Assembly: GCF_003589745.1 (NCBI RefSeq)
Contig: NZ_CP032364.1
Span: 2,480,001 to 2,544,000 of the forward strand
Source: Lachnoanaerobaculum umeaense
GTDB lineage: Bacteria; Bacillota; Clostridia; Lachnospirales; Lachnospiraceae
DNA: 64,000 nt
Direction: 5' to 3'
Every line of letters begins with the position of its first letter. Position 1 is the first letter of the stretch. Position numbers and translations under genes: made by a program. The notes beneath the pieces are model-generated. The model had not been told where the DNA came from and ran no database searches. It saw only the letters and a list, made by a program, of their open reading frames with translations. Positions 37,216 through 47,156 of the stretch are shown here, piece by piece.

Positions 37216-39510
37216 TTAATCTATCAATGCTACCTTTAGGACTTCTTTTATATCCTGTACATATACTATCTCTAATCCATCTGTAATCTCTGCTGACAAT
37301 TCAAAAATATCCACTTCATTTTCCTTCGGTACACATACTCTCTTTACTCCTGCAAGCCTGGCAGCCAAAAGCTTTTCTTTTAAACCACCTATAGGAAGTA
37401 CCTTTCCCCTTAGTGTTATCTCCCCGGTCATTGCCACATCTGCTCTAACCTTCTTCTCTGAAATTGCAGAAATAAGTGCTGTGGTCATTGTTACTCCAGC
37501 ACTTGGACCATCCTTAGGTACAGCACCCTCAGGTATATGTAAATGTATATCATGCTTTTCAAAGAATTCGTCCTCTATACCATATTCCTTGGCCATGCTT
37601 CTTACAAGACTCTTTGCAATACCGGCACTCTCCTTCATTACATCGCCCATATTTCCAGTAAGCGTCAGCACTCCTTTTCCCGGCATTACATTTACTTCAA
37701 TGCTGAGAGTATCTCCACCTACGCTGGTCCATGCCAGTCCTGTAACCATTCCTACCTGCGGTTCTTTTTCTATCTCATCATATCTTACTTTTTCTTTTCC
37801 AAGATACTTGCGTACATTTTTCTCTGTGATTTTGAAGCTCTTTTTCCCCTCCAACAACTCTCTGGCACATTTTCTACAGATATCTCCTATTCTTCTTGAA
37901 AGATTTCTGACTCCCGACTCTCTGGTATAGTTGTGGATTATCTTCTTTATAGCCTTATCACTGAAATTGATGACCTTATTCTTCAGTCCATTTTCCCTTA
38001 TCTCCTTAGGTGCAAGATACTTCTTAGCTATATGATATTTCTCATTTTCAGTATACGAACTTATCTCTATAATATCCATTCTATCCAAAAGTGGTCTTGG
38101 AATAGTATCAAGAGTATTTGCTGTGGCTATAAATAAGACTTTAGATAAATCAAGCGGTATTTCAAGATATCTGTCCCTAAAGGTCTTATTTTGCTCTCCA
38201 TCAAGTACCTCTAAAAGTGCTGATGACACATCTCCCTTATAATCTCTAGAACTCTTATCTATTTCATCTAAGAGGATCAATGGATTGGAAACTTTTGCAT
38301 TTTTTATAGCTTCTACTATTCTTCCCGGCATAGCTCCTACGTATGTTCTTCTATGTCCTCTGATCTCTGCCTCATCACCTACACCACCAAGGCTTATTCT
38401 CACATATTTTCTGCCGAGTGCCTTTGCAACACTCTTAGCTATAGAAGTTTTTCCGGTTCCCGGAGGTCCTACAAGACAGAGTATTGGAGAATTTCCTGTA
38501 GGATTCAATATTCTAACAGACAAATACTCAAGTATTCTGTCTTTAACCTTTTCCAGACCATAATGATCCTCATCCAAAATCTTTTTTGCATGAATTATAT
38601 CATTATTGTCTTCACTGTATATACCAAAAGGCATCTCAAATACTGTATCCAGATATGTTCTTATAACATTACCTTCTGCACCATTATTGCTTGCGGTGTT
38701 CAATCTTGAAATATCCTTTTTCAGCTTTTCCTTATGTTCATCATCCAGTTTAACTTTCTTTAATTTTTCTTCGTATTCATCTGAAACTGTCTCATAACCG
38801 CTATTTTTTGCCATTTCATTCTGAATTACTTTCAGATGTTCTCTAAGAATATAATCTCTCTGATTTTTGGAAATATCCTTATCAACCTCTGATTTTATCT
38901 TTTCTGCGATCTCCTTCCTGTCTATGGCTTCACTCATAATTTCCATAAGAAGCATAGACTCTTCAACCGGAGTCTTTGCAGCATTTATACTTTTTCTTTT
39001 ATCATAATCCAAATTCAAGGTTAACCTCAGCCTATCTAAAAGCTCAGGTAAATTATCTATAGAAAGTAGTTCATTCAGAAAATTATTTTTAAATCTTGCA
39101 TCTGTATCACTATAGCCTCTCATAGTTAACTGCAGACTTTTTAACATCCTGTCAAAGCCCTCTTCAGACTGTATATATTCCTCCACTTCAGCCTCATATT
39201 CATTTTCGGCATAATTATCCAGTGATTTAAGCTTAGCTCTTCTCAAAGCTCTTATTGCCACCTCTATAATACCATTGTCTCTAGTCTTAACACTCTCGAC
39301 CTTGGCTATAACACCATTAATCTCAGTGAATGCACTATCCTTTCTTTCCAACTCATCATCTGATTTGAATCTTAGTAAAAGAAGTTCTTCATTATTTTCA
39401 TAAGCTTCCAATTGTACTTTCAGTTTTTCTCTGTCAGAAGCTGAGAATCCGATAATTTCTCCAGGAAAAATCACCTGTCCTTTAATCAATATTGTTTTCA
39501 ATTTGTTCAT
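37216..39510 (-). CDS. lon: ATP-dependent protease Lon
   Basis: 764 residues in three parts: N-terminal substrate domain with long helical linker (to ~300), AAA+ module (Walker A GPPGTGKTSIAKSVA, Walker B ILLDEIDK), and the C-terminal S16 protease with the Ser-Lys dyad (Ser in PKDGPSAGVTM, Lys in GLKEKLLAAR). Degrades damaged and regulatory proteins in the cytoplasm. A weak AGGG ribosome site. A GC-rich hairpin separates it from clpX. Confidence 0.97.
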   Translation of the reverse strand: MNKLKTILIKGQVIFPGEIIGFSASDREKLKVQLEAYENNEELLLLRFKSDDELERKDSAFTEINGVIAKVESVKTRDNGIIEVAIRALRRAKLKSLDNYAENEYEAEVEEYIQSEEGFDRMLKSLQLTMRGYSDTDARFKNNFLNELLSIDNLPELLDRLRLTLNLDYDKRKSINAAKTPVEESMLLMEIMSEAIDRKEIAEKIKSEVDKDISKNQRDYILREHLKVIQNEMAKNSGYETVSDEYEEKLKKVKLDDEHKEKLKKDISRLNTASNNGAEGNVIRTYLDTVFEMPFGIYSEDNNDIIHAKKILDEDHYGLEKVKDRILEYLSVRILNPTGNSPILCLVGPPGTGKTSIAKSVAKALGRKYVRISLGGVGDEAEIRGHRRTYVGAMPGRIVEAIKNAKVSNPLILLDEIDKSSRDYKGDVSSALLEVLDGEQNKTFRDRYLEIPLDLSKVLFIATANTLDTIPRPLLDRMDIIEISSYTENEKYHIAKKYLAPKEIRENGLKNKVINFSDKAIKKIIHNYTRESGVRNLSRRIGDICRKCARELLEGKKSFKITEKNVRKYLGKEKVRYDEIEKEPQVGMVTGLAWTSVGGDTLSIEVNVMPGKGVLTLTGNMGDVMKESAGIAKSLVRSMAKEYGIEDEFFEKHDIHLHIPEGAVPKDGPSAGVTMTTALISAISEKKVRADVAMTGEITLRGKVLPIGGLKEKLLAARLAGVKRVCVPKENEVDIFELSAEITDGLEIVYVQDIKEVLKVALID

Positions 39511-39530
39511 TTATTCCCTAATATATACAA

Positions 39531-39555
39531 TACCCCCGGCTTCTATCCGAGGGTA
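39531..39555 (-). other. GC-rich hairpin between clpX and lon
   Basis: TACCCCCGG and CCGAGGGTA pair with one mismatch around a 7-base loop. There is no T run, so it is more likely an RNA-processing or stabilising element than a terminator. Confidence 0.45.
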
Positions 39556-39565
39556 AGTATTAATT

Positions 39566-40849
39566 CTAAGCAATTTCGCTATTTTCGTCTGTTGTCTTCT
39601 TCTTTTTTGATCTTACAGTTTTGTCTCTGTATACAATATCCGGCTCTCCACCATCTATTGTTTCCTTTGTAATAGTGCAAATACCGATATTCGGATCTGA
39701 AGGTATCTCATACATAACATCTGTCATCACACCTTCAAGTATTGATCTTAAGCCTCTTGCACCAATCTTTCTTTCAAGTGCCAGATTCGCCACCTCTTCA
39801 ATAGCCTTATCCTCAAACTCAAGCTTTACATCATCAAGCTCAAATAGCTTCTGATACTGCTTTGTAATAGCATTTTTGGGTTTTGTCATTATCTCTACAA
39901 GTGTGTCCTTATCCAACAAATCTAAAGATACTGTCACCGGTACACGACCTATAAACTCAGGTATAAGACCAAATTTGGTCAAATCTCCAGGAAGTACCAT
40001 CTTAAACAATTCATCTACCGACTTGGAATTCTTCTCAACTACATCTGAATTAAATCCAATACTTCCCTTTGAAAGTCTGTTCTCCACAATTCTCTCTAAG
40101 CCATCAAAAGCTCCGCCACATATGAATAATATATTGGTGGTGTCTATCTGTATAAGCTCCTGTTGTGGATGTTTTCTTCCTCCCTGTGGAGGCACTGAAG
40201 CTATACTTCCTTCCAGTATCTTCAGCAATGCCTGCTGTACACCCTCACCTGATACATCTCTGGTGATAGATACATTCTCAGACTTCTTTGTTATCTTATC
40301 TATCTCGTCTATATAGATAATTCCATATTCAGCTCTCTTTACATCACCGTCAGCTGCCTGAATAAGCTTCAAGAGAATATTTTCAACATCTTCTCCCACG
40401 TACCCTGCCTCTGTAAGTGTAGTAGCATCTGCAATAGCAAATGGTACATTCAAAATTTTTGCAAGAGTCTGTGCCAAATATGTTTTTCCTGAACCAGTAG
40501 GTCCAAGCATCAAAATATTACTTTTTTGTATTTCAACTTCCGAATTCTTCTTAGACTTTATTCTCTTATAATGGTTATATACTGCTACAGACAATACCTT
40601 CTTGGCATCATTCTGTCCGATAACATAATCATCCAGGAAATTTTTGATTTCCTTTGGCTTTAAAAGATTTATATCATTTGAAGTATCATAATAGTCTGCA
40701 GCTCCCTCAAGCTCCTCTTCAAGTATCTCTGAACATAACTCTATACATTCATCACAAATATATACTCCATTTGGACCTGAAAGAAGTCTTCTAACCTGAT
40801 TGGATGTTTTTCCACAAAATGAACAACATATTTTGTCCTTATTGGCCAT
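39566..40849 (-). CDS. clpX: ATP-dependent Clp protease ATP-binding subunit ClpX
   Basis: 427 residues. N-terminal zinc domain with four cysteines (CSFCGK and CDECIELC), AAA+ module with [16 protein letters not shown] and IIYIDEIDK, pore loop [12 protein letters not shown], and ClpP-binding IGF-like loop (KGSIGFNSD). Unfolds substrates for ClpP. It starts 9 bases after clpP with a strong AAGGAGG site. Confidence 0.97.
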   Translation of the reverse strand: MANKDKICCSFCGKTSNQVRRLLSGPNGVYICDECIELCSEILEEELEGAADYYDTSNDINLLKPKEIKNFLDDYVIGQNDAKKVLSVAVYNHYKRIKSKKNSEVEIQKSNILMLGPTGSGKTYLAQTLAKILNVPFAIADATTLTEAGYVGEDVENILLKLIQAADGDVKRAEYGIIYIDEIDKITKKSENVSITRDVSGEGVQQALLKILEGSIASVPPQGGRKHPQQELIQIDTTNILFICGGAFDGLERIVENRLSKGSIGFNSDVVEKNSKSVDELFKMVLPGDLTKFGLIPEFIGRVPVTVSLDLLDKDTLVEIMTKPKNAITKQYQKLFELDDVKLEFEDKAIEEVANLALERKIGARGLRSILEGVMTDVMYEIPSDPNIGICTITKETIDGGEPDIVYRDKTVRSKKKKTTDENSEIA

Positions 40850-40858
40850 AATACCTCC

Positions 40859-41440
40859 TTAGTGGTGTTCTATAACCTTATCTATGATTCCATAAGAAAG
40901 GGCTTCTTCGGCAGACATATAATTGTCTCTCTCAGTATCTCTTTCTATGACCTCTATTGGCTGATTTGTATTCTCTGCCAATATTTTATTTAATTTCTGT
41001 TTTGTTTTTAATATTTGCTCTGCAACTATCTTTATATCACTGGCCTGACCCTGAGCACCGCCTGAAGGCTGATGAATCATTATCTCGGCATTTGGAAGTG
41101 CGTATCTCTTTCCCTTTGTTCCACCTGCCAAAAGGAATGCGCCCATACTTGCAGCCATACCCATACATATGGTTGACACATCACATTTTACATATTGCAT
41201 AGTGTCATATATAGCCATACCTGCCACAACACTTCCACCCGGACTGTTTATATAAAGATTGATATCCTTTGTAGGATCTTCTGACTCTAAGAAAAGTATC
41301 TGTGCCACCACTAAACTCGCAGTAACATCATTTACCTCTTCTCCTAAGAATATTATTCTATCCTTTAATAGTCTTGAGTATATATCAAAGGCCCTCTCGC
41401 CTCTACTTGTAGACTCAATGACTGTAGGTACTAAACTCAT
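40859..41440 (-). CDS. clpP: ATP-dependent Clp protease proteolytic subunit
   Basis: 193-residue serine protease: Ser in [16 protein letters not shown], His in [14 protein letters not shown], Asp in [19 protein letters not shown]. Forms the ClpXP barrel with the next gene. AGGAGAG precedes ATG. Confidence 0.98.
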   Translation of the reverse strand: MSLVPTVIESTSRGERAFDIYSRLLKDRIIFLGEEVNDVTASLVVAQILFLESEDPTKDINLYINSPGGSVVAGMAIYDTMQYVKCDVSTICMGMAASMGAFLLAGGTKGKRYALPNAEIMIHQPSGGAQGQASDIKIVAEQILKTKQKLNKILAENTNQPIEVIERDTERDNYMSAEEALSYGIIDKVIEHH

Positions 41441-41455
41441 AACTCTCCTATCTTT

Positions 41456-41510
41456 AAGGATTTTAAAATCCTTTAATACTCCAATAAGCCAGCCTTAAGG
41501 CTGACTTATT
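41456..41510. repeat. Two inverted repeats upstream of clpP
   Basis: A perfect 18-bp palindrome, AAGGATTTTAAAATCCTT (41456-41473), sits 16 bases before the clpP start. Behind it 41483-41510 forms a 12-bp hairpin with one mismatch (AATAAGCCAGCC / GGCTGACTTATT), with T6 on the plus strand. The hairpin may end trigger factor transcripts; the palindrome may be a regulator site. It does not match the CtsR direct-repeat box. Confidence 0.5.
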
Positions 41511-41520
41511 TTTTAATAAT

Positions 41521-42807
41521 TTATACTAATTTAGCATTTTCTACTAAAAAGTCAATAGCTTTTTGAACAGCAAGATCATCACTCATCTGCTTTCTCTCAT
41601 TCTCACCAAAGAATCCTTTAATCTTCTCCAATTCCATCTTGTAAGAATCTGCTATCTTTTGTAGCTCCTCATTTATCTCATCTTCACTTACAGTGATATT
41701 TTCAGCCTTTGCAACTTCCTCAAGAACAAGTCTTGTCTTGATCTGCTTTAAAGCCTGTGGCTTGAACTGATTATTCAAATCTGCTCTTGTCATACCTGTA
41801 ATCTGAAGATACTGATCAAGTGTTATTCCCTGGCTCTGCATTCTTCTACTATAATCTGCTACAAGTCCCTCAACCTGTGCATCTACCATAGGATCCGGAA
41901 TATCCATAGTAGAAGTCTCAATCAACTTATCCACTATAGCATTCTCATTCTCTGTAGCTGCTCTCTTAGCCTTAGCCTCTGAAAGCTGCTTCTTCAAATC
42001 TTCCTTGTACTCAGCCATTGTATCAAACTCACTAATCTCACTTGCAAAGTCATCATCAAGCTCAGGAAGTTCTTTCTTTTTGATTTCCTTTACAGTACAA
42101 GCAAATACTGCTGCCTTACCTGCAATATCCTTCATCTGATAGTTCTCAGGGAATGTAATATTTACATCAAAAGCCTCACCTGCATTATGTCCAATGATCT
42201 GATCCTCAAATCCCGGTATAAATGTGCCTGAACCGATAACGAGAGGATAATCCTCGCCCTTACCACCATCAAAAGCAACGCCGTCAATTCTTCCCTCGAA
42301 GTCAAGAGTGATATTGTCACCATTTTCTACAGCTCTTCCCTCTACAGTAATAAGTCTTGCATTCTTTTCCTGCTCGCTCTTTAATGCACTTGCAATATCT
42401 TCATCGTTTACAACTTCATCAGCCTTAGCTACTTCAATACCTTTATACTCTCCAAGATTTACTTCAGGTCTAACTGCGATCAAAGCCTCATATACGAAGT
42501 CTTCGCCTTTCTTAGCATTCTTGATATCTATCTCAGGTCTTGAAACGATCTCCAGTCCGCTCTCTCTTGCTGCATTTGGATATGTTGCATCAAGAATAAA
42601 GTCAATAGCATCCGGAATCAAATTCTCTGATCCGTACATCTTCTCAAAAACTTCCTGTGTAACATGTCCCTTTCTAAATCCCGGAACATTGAATTTATTT
42701 TTATTTTTCTTAAAGGATTCAGCTATAGACTTATCAAATTCTTTAGCTTCTACTGTGACTGTAAGCTTTGCCATGTTTTTTTCTAATTTTTGTACTTCTA
42801 CGCTCAT
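41521..42807 (-). CDS. tig: Trigger factor (ribosome-bound chaperone and peptidyl-prolyl isomerase)
   Basis: 428 residues from ATG 42807 (AAGGAG upstream); a longer reading to 42849 adds 14 residues without a site. The N-terminal ribosome-binding loop reads GFRKGHVTQ, where most trigger factors have proline at the residue that is threonine here. The middle FKBP-type domain (DNITLDFEGRIDGVAFDGGK, GSGTFIPGFEDQIIG) and helical C-terminal arms complete the protein. Upstream of clpP-clpX-lon-engB. Confidence 0.96.
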   Translation of the reverse strand: MSVEVQKLEKNMAKLTVTVEAKEFDKSIAESFKKNKNKFNVPGFRKGHVTQEVFEKMYGSENLIPDAIDFILDATYPNAARESGLEIVSRPEIDIKNAKKGEDFVYEALIAVRPEVNLGEYKGIEVAKADEVVNDEDIASALKSEQEKNARLITVEGRAVENGDNITLDFEGRIDGVAFDGGKGEDYPLVIGSGTFIPGFEDQIIGHNAGEAFDVNITFPENYQMKDIAGKAAVFACTVKEIKKKELPELDDDFASEISEFDTMAEYKEDLKKQLSEAKAKRAATENENAIVDKLIETSTMDIPDPMVDAQVEGLVADYSRRMQSQGITLDQYLQITGMTRADLNNQFKPQALKQIKTRLVLEEVAKAENITVSEDEINEELQKIADSYKMELEKIKGFFGENERKQMSDDLAVQKAIDFLVENAKLV

Positions 42808-42933
42808 TAAAGTTTCTCCTTGTTTCATAAATGCCTTAAAGAGGCACATCTAATTAATCATTATAGCACAAAGCTAAATCTCATACAACAGTGATTAAAA
42901 AGTTTCAAGCTTATTTTCGTAATTCTTTAAATA

Positions 42934-43443
42934 TTATTTATCGCAGCTAACTACCAAACAACCTCCGGCATAAACACTCTCTTTATAAAGACTTAAAGGC
43001 ATTACAAGAATGTCCTCTACCCTGCTGCCATACTCCTTTACATAGCGTTCTCTATCTTCAGGTGAATAATCATATATTCCTATAGAATAACTATGTCCAC
43101 TTTTTAATTCCACATCAAATTCTAATTTATCTGTCTTTATATTTATATTTTTGCCTGCAATACCTACCGCTGTAGTTTCAAAAACGCCTTCAAAACTATG
43201 CTTTCCACCATTGAGCGCTACCACCTTTTCTAAGTTCTCTCCTGTAGTAGCATCAAACTGTGAAATGTCCTGTTCATCAATTTTTAAATTCTTTCCATAC
43301 AAATGAACAATAGCCCTATTCTGATTCTCATTTGCAAACTCCTTAGCTTTCTCCTGCCTCTTTTTATTAAGGCTCATCATAATAGCAAAAAGCACTGCCC
43401 AAACCACTACTACTACTGTAATGATAATAAATGTCCTATCCAT
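42934..43443 (-). CDS. Hypothetical membrane-anchored protein
   Basis: 169 residues: one N-terminal membrane helix (4-24), a short basic and Gln/Asn-rich stretch, then about 120 residues of mixed beta-strand character with a DYSPEDRERYVKEYG helix and a C-terminal GGCLVVSCDK. No recognised domain. GGAGG precedes ATG. It probably ends in the extracytoplasmic or cytoplasmic face as a small anchored domain; the function is unknown. The second IS copy was inserted upstream of it. Confidence 0.7.
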   Translation of the reverse strand: MDRTFIIITVVVVVWAVLFAIMMSLNKKRQEKAKEFANENQNRAIVHLYGKNLKIDEQDISQFDATTGENLEKVVALNGGKHSFEGVFETTAVGIAGKNINIKTDKLEFDVELKSGHSYSIGIYDYSPEDRERYVKEYGSRVEDILVMPLSLYKESVYAGGCLVVSCDK

Positions 43444-43520
43444 AATTCCTCCAAAATAATTCTTTACACTTTATATATTAAAGGCAGAGATATTATAACA
43501 AATATAGATTAATCCTACAA

Positions 43521-43548
43521 TATTTATATATCGCTTATATTCAAGCAT
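43521..43548 (+). repeat. 28-bp target-site duplication, left of IS copy 2
   Basis: Identical to 45125-45152. Its 3' end reads TTCAAGCAT, similar to the element's own end. Confidence 0.9.
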
Positions 43549-45124
43549 TATAAGCCATAAATGATAAAGTCCTAGTATACCACAAATAAAAATGTCCCAC
43601 TTATGGTAGAATACTATTTTGTATATTCTAACACTAGGAGGAACTGACTTATCAGAAAGGTTATTTTATCAATGGATGAACAAAGAAAGTATGAAGTTAT
43701 CAAAGGTCTGGTAGATCACCCCGATACAGCTAATAAGGATAGAGCTGCTCTTATCCTAGGATGCACCAAAAGACATATAAACCGTATGATACAGGGTTAT
43801 ATTAAAGATGGTAAAGCATTCTTTATTCATGGTAACAGAGGTAAGAAGCCGGCTACCACTATCTGTCCTGATGTCAGAAGTCAAGTCCTTGATCTATACA
43901 GAACCAAATACTACGAAGCTAACTTTGAACACTTTACAGAGCTTCTAAAAAAGCATGAAGGCATAAGTATCTCTTCTTCCTCTGTAATGAGTATTTTGGA
44001 GTCAGAATATATTCTATCTCCAAAGGCTACAAAAGCTAAGCGTAGACGCATTAAGCAAACTCTCAGAGCTAAGAAGGAAGCTGCAACATCAAAAAGGGAA
44101 TTATCACAGATACAAGCTAACTTAGTAGCAGTTGAAGATGCTCACAGTCGTCGTCCAAGATGTGCTTATTTTGGTGAATTGCTACAGATGGATGCTACCC
44201 CTTATGAATGGGTGCCGGGACAGATATGGCATCTACATTTGGCTATTGATGATGCCTCAGGTGTTGTCACAGGTGCCTGGTTTGATACTCAGGAGACTCT
44301 TAATGGATACTACCATGTATTTGAGCAGATTCTTACTGATTATGGTATTCCCTATAAGTTTCTTACCGATAAACGAACTGTATTTACTTACAAGAAAAAA
44401 GGTGCCTTATCTGACGACAAAGACACCTATACACAGTTTGCATACGCCTGTAAGCAACTTGGCACACAGCTTGAATCAAGCAGTATACCACAAGCTAAAG
44501 GACGTATAGAACGATTGAATCAAACCTTACAGTCACGCCTGCCTATTGAGCTAAGGCTCGCAGGCGTAACCGATATCCATAAAGCCAATGAATTCCTTCA
44601 CTCCTACATAAAAGAATTCAATGAGAAGTTCTCACTTCCACTTTATGGTATCAAATCTGTCTTTGAAACGCAACCGTCTAAAGAAAAAATAAATCTTACT
44701 TTGGCGGTTTTAACTGAGAGAACTGTTGATGCCGGACATGCGATTCAATTTGAGAAAAAATTTTATAAGATGATAGATCACAAGGGAGTGCAGATCCATT
44801 ATCGAAAAGGTACCAAGGTTATGCTTATCAAGGCATTTGATAGGTCTATGTTTGCGTGCGTAAATGACAAAGATATTTATGCACTGGAAGAAATACCGGC
44901 TCATGAACATAAATCTAAGGACTTGGACGCTGACTACAAACAGCCAAAGCCTAGAAAGCCTTATATACCGCCTATGAACCATCCTTGGAGATTGGATGCC
45001 TTTAATAAATTCGCACACTCACAGCCACACAGAATTGAAGAAGACATAAAAAGTGCATAATAAAAGCCCTTTTGTGGGGGCTTATAAATTAATTATTTTG
45101 GGACATAATCATTTATGCTTGACA
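43549..45124 (+). mobile_element. Insertion sequence copy 2, ISNCY (IS1202-like), 1,576 bp
   Basis: Same length and ends as copy 1 and same orientation, with scattered point differences throughout. Flanked by its own 28-bp duplication, so it is an independent insertion, not part of a duplicated block. The internal hairpin after the transposase is less perfect than in copy 1. Confidence 0.92.
43672..45060 (+). CDS. Transposase of IS copy 2 (DDE, ISNCY/IS1202-like)
   Basis: 462 residues, intact. The helix-turn-helix and DDE residues (D174, D233, E280) are as in copy 1. Changes from copy 1 cluster between residues 290 and 400 (for instance NEFLHSYIKE for NEFIYHYIKE, and MIDHKGVQIHY for MIDNKGLQTHY). 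Nothing suggests inactivation. Confidence 0.92.
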   Translation: MDEQRKYEVIKGLVDHPDTANKDRAALILGCTKRHINRMIQGYIKDGKAFFIHGNRGKKPATTICPDVRSQVLDLYRTKYYEANFEHFTELLKKHEGISISSSSVMSILESEYILSPKATKAKRRRIKQTLRAKKEAATSKRELSQIQANLVAVEDAHSRRPRCAYFGELLQMDATPYEWVPGQIWHLHLAIDDASGVVTGAWFDTQETLNGYYHVFEQILTDYGIPYKFLTDKRTVFTYKKKGALSDDKDTYTQFAYACKQLGTQLESSSIPQAKGRIERLNQTLQSRLPIELRLAGVTDIHKANEFLHSYIKEFNEKFSLPLYGIKSVFETQPSKEKINLTLAVLTERTVDAGHAIQFEKKFYKMIDHKGVQIHYRKGTKVMLIKAFDRSMFACVNDKDIYALEEIPAHEHKSKDLDADYKQPKPRKPYIPPMNHPWRLDAFNKFAHSQPHRIEEDIKSA

Positions 45125-45152
45125 TATTTATATATCGCTTATATTCAAGCAT
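45125..45152 (+). repeat. 28-bp target-site duplication, right of IS copy 2
   Basis: Exact copy of 43521-43548. Confidence 0.9.
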
Positions 45153-45300
45153 CCAAATTTTTACTGTCATGATCATAAAATCAATTTATAGATTACATAT
45201 ATTTATTAAATTGCCACTGGAAAATCAACTAAAATCGACTTATAATTTATCCATAAGATATTTTACAATATAAAACTTGTTTTTAATATAAAGGAGTAGT

Positions 45301-45774
45301 ATGGAAAATATAGAGATAGAAAGGAAGTTTCTTATAAATGAGATCCCCAGTGATTTGGATGTCTATGAAAGAATCGATATGATACAGGGATATTTAAATA
45401 CAAATCCGGTAGTTAGGATAAGAAAAGAAAATGATGATTATGTTCTCACCTATAAGGGAAGCGGCCTGCTATCCCACAGCGAATACAATCTTCCTCTTGA
45501 TAAAGAGTCCTTTAATCATTTACTTAAAAAATGTGACGGTATAATTATATCAAAAAGCAGATATAAAATACCGCTTGAAAACAGCCTTGTAGCGGAACTG
45601 GATATTTTTAAAAGTGATCTTTCAGGTTTGGTCTTGGTTGAAGTAGAGTTTAAATCAGTAGAAGAAGCAAGTAATTTTACTCCGCCAAAATGGTTCGGCG
45701 AGGATGTAACAGAGGATAATCGGTACCATAATTCGTATATATCTAAATATGGTTTACTTAAATGGAGATATTGA
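45301..45774 (+). CDS. CYTH domain protein (triphosphate tunnel enzyme family)
   Basis: 157 residues. The family start ENIEIERKFLI gives the ExExK motif, followed by VVRIRKENDDYVLTYKG, SRYKIPL and LVLVEVEFKSVEEA with further charged residues lining the tunnel. CYTH proteins bind triphosphates with divalent metal; the bacterial short form often acts as an inorganic triphosphatase. AAAGGAG lies six bases before the ATG. Confidence 0.88.
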   Translation: MENIEIERKFLINEIPSDLDVYERIDMIQGYLNTNPVVRIRKENDDYVLTYKGSGLLSHSEYNLPLDKESFNHLLKKCDGIIISKSRYKIPLENSLVAELDIFKSDLSGLVLVEVEFKSVEEASNFTPPKWFGEDVTEDNRYHNSYISKYGLLKWRY

Positions 45775-45789
45775 AAATGGTCTATCTAA

Positions 45790-45857
45790 AAACCTAAATT
45801 TTAGTCATGGACTCATAAAATAAATCTATACATTCAAGTCCAGGACTTTTTAGGTTT
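45790..45857. repeat. Long compound hairpin after the CYTH gene
   Basis: AAACCTAAA pairs with TTTAGGTTT across 50 bases; inside, AGTC and GGACT pair with AGTCC and GGACT. This makes a segmented stem closed by an AT-rich loop. T runs occur on the minus side after GGTTT. It could be a terminator for either strand or a small structured RNA. Confidence 0.45.
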
Positions 45858-45879
45858 GTAAATTAATCAAGAAAAAATC

Positions 45880-45916
45880 AGGGAGAATATGGCTCAAATC
45901 AAGTCATACTCTCCCT
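45880..45916 (-). terminator. Terminator of the alcohol dehydrogenase gene
   Basis: AGGGAGAATATG and CATACTCTCCCT arms (one G-T pair), 13-base loop, then GATTTTTTC on the minus strand. Confidence 0.85.
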
Positions 45917-45952
45917 AATTTAAAACTTCATATTCTCCAACAGACAACAATA

Positions 45953-47156
45953 CTACCTTGCCATATTGTATATATTATACATATCCTGATAATCCAAAAC
46001 TTTGAAACATCCTATACTTCTTGACTTATTGTATGAGCAGTTTAATGCCAAATCTTCTATATCCTTATCACTAATTTCTCTTGCAAGTAGATCATGTAAA
46101 TTTATAGGCATGCCTATGGATACAAAAAACTCGTCTGTTTTTTCAATACCTATATCAGCAGCTTTACAATCATCTACTTCATCTATTCCATAAACATTTC
46201 TTGCAAAGCTTGCAAATCTGGATATATTTTCGTCCTTTACATATTTTGCCCAAGCAGACCAAAGAGCACTTAAAGTGGCCCCATGTGTGGAATCAAATAG
46301 TGATGATATAGCCATTCCAAGCTGATGACAGGACCAATCTCCATCTCTAGCTGTATCACCCTTTGCACCAAGTCCTGTCAAACCAATATGTGATATGCTA
46401 CCACACCACATCACTTCACTCATAGCCTCATAATCTGTAGGATTTTCTATTGCCTTCGGTCCAAACTTTATAATATCTCTAAACAGTCCTTCTGCCATCT
46501 CATCAGTCAGATGATTACCCAAAATATTTGTAAAATATCTCTCTGAAGTATGCATAAAAATATCAGCTACTCCTGCCCCAATCTGATACTTTGGCAAAGT
46601 ATATGTTAGCTCAGGATCCATTATAGCAAACTTACATCTATTGTAATCTGTAGTAATTCCCTTCTTTATATGAGTTCCTGTAATATCATCTGTGAGTACA
46701 GCAGAGTCACTTGTCTCAGAACCTGCTGCAGCTATAGTCAAAATAGTACCTATAGGCATGGATCTTTCCACTTTTTTTCTCTGAAAGAAAAACTCTTCTA
46801 TATCAGTATCCGGATTTGCCACACCCATTGCTACAAACTTCGCAGTATCTATAACACTGCCTCCACCTACTGCCAGAATAAAATCTGCTCCGAATTCACA
46901 GGCTTTTGTAGTCATTTCCTTAGCCTTACTTAATAGAGGATTTGGTACTACACCTCCTAGTAAAATTACCTCCATATCCTCGTCTTTCAGCTTATTCTCT
47001 ACTAAATCAAGTAATCCACTTTTCTTTGCACTGTTACCACCATAGATAACAGCAACCTTTTTTTGCCCCGTATTCATTTATAAGATTACCAACTTCTCCT
47101 ACTGTGCCCTCACCAAAAATAATTCTTGTAGGTGAATAATAATTAAACTTCAGCAT
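45953..47156 (-). pseudogene. Iron-containing alcohol dehydrogenase (butanol dehydrogenase-like), frameshifted
   Basis: The long frame 45953-47077 holds most of the enzyme (VAVIYGGNS, AVGGGSVIDTAKFVAMG, AAGSETSDSAVLTD, metal ligands in GVADIFMHTSER and GDWSCHQLGMAISSLFDSTHGAT). The first ~30 residues of the family lie upstream in another frame. From ATG 47156 (GAGGT five bases before) it reads MLKFNYYSPTRIIFGEGTVG and runs into a run of seven A (47058-47064 on the plus strand as T). One A fewer would join both into a normal ~400-residue protein. It would reduce an aldehyde such as butyraldehyde with NAD(P)H. This is a real mutation, slippage-based switch, or sequencing error. Confidence 0.85.
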
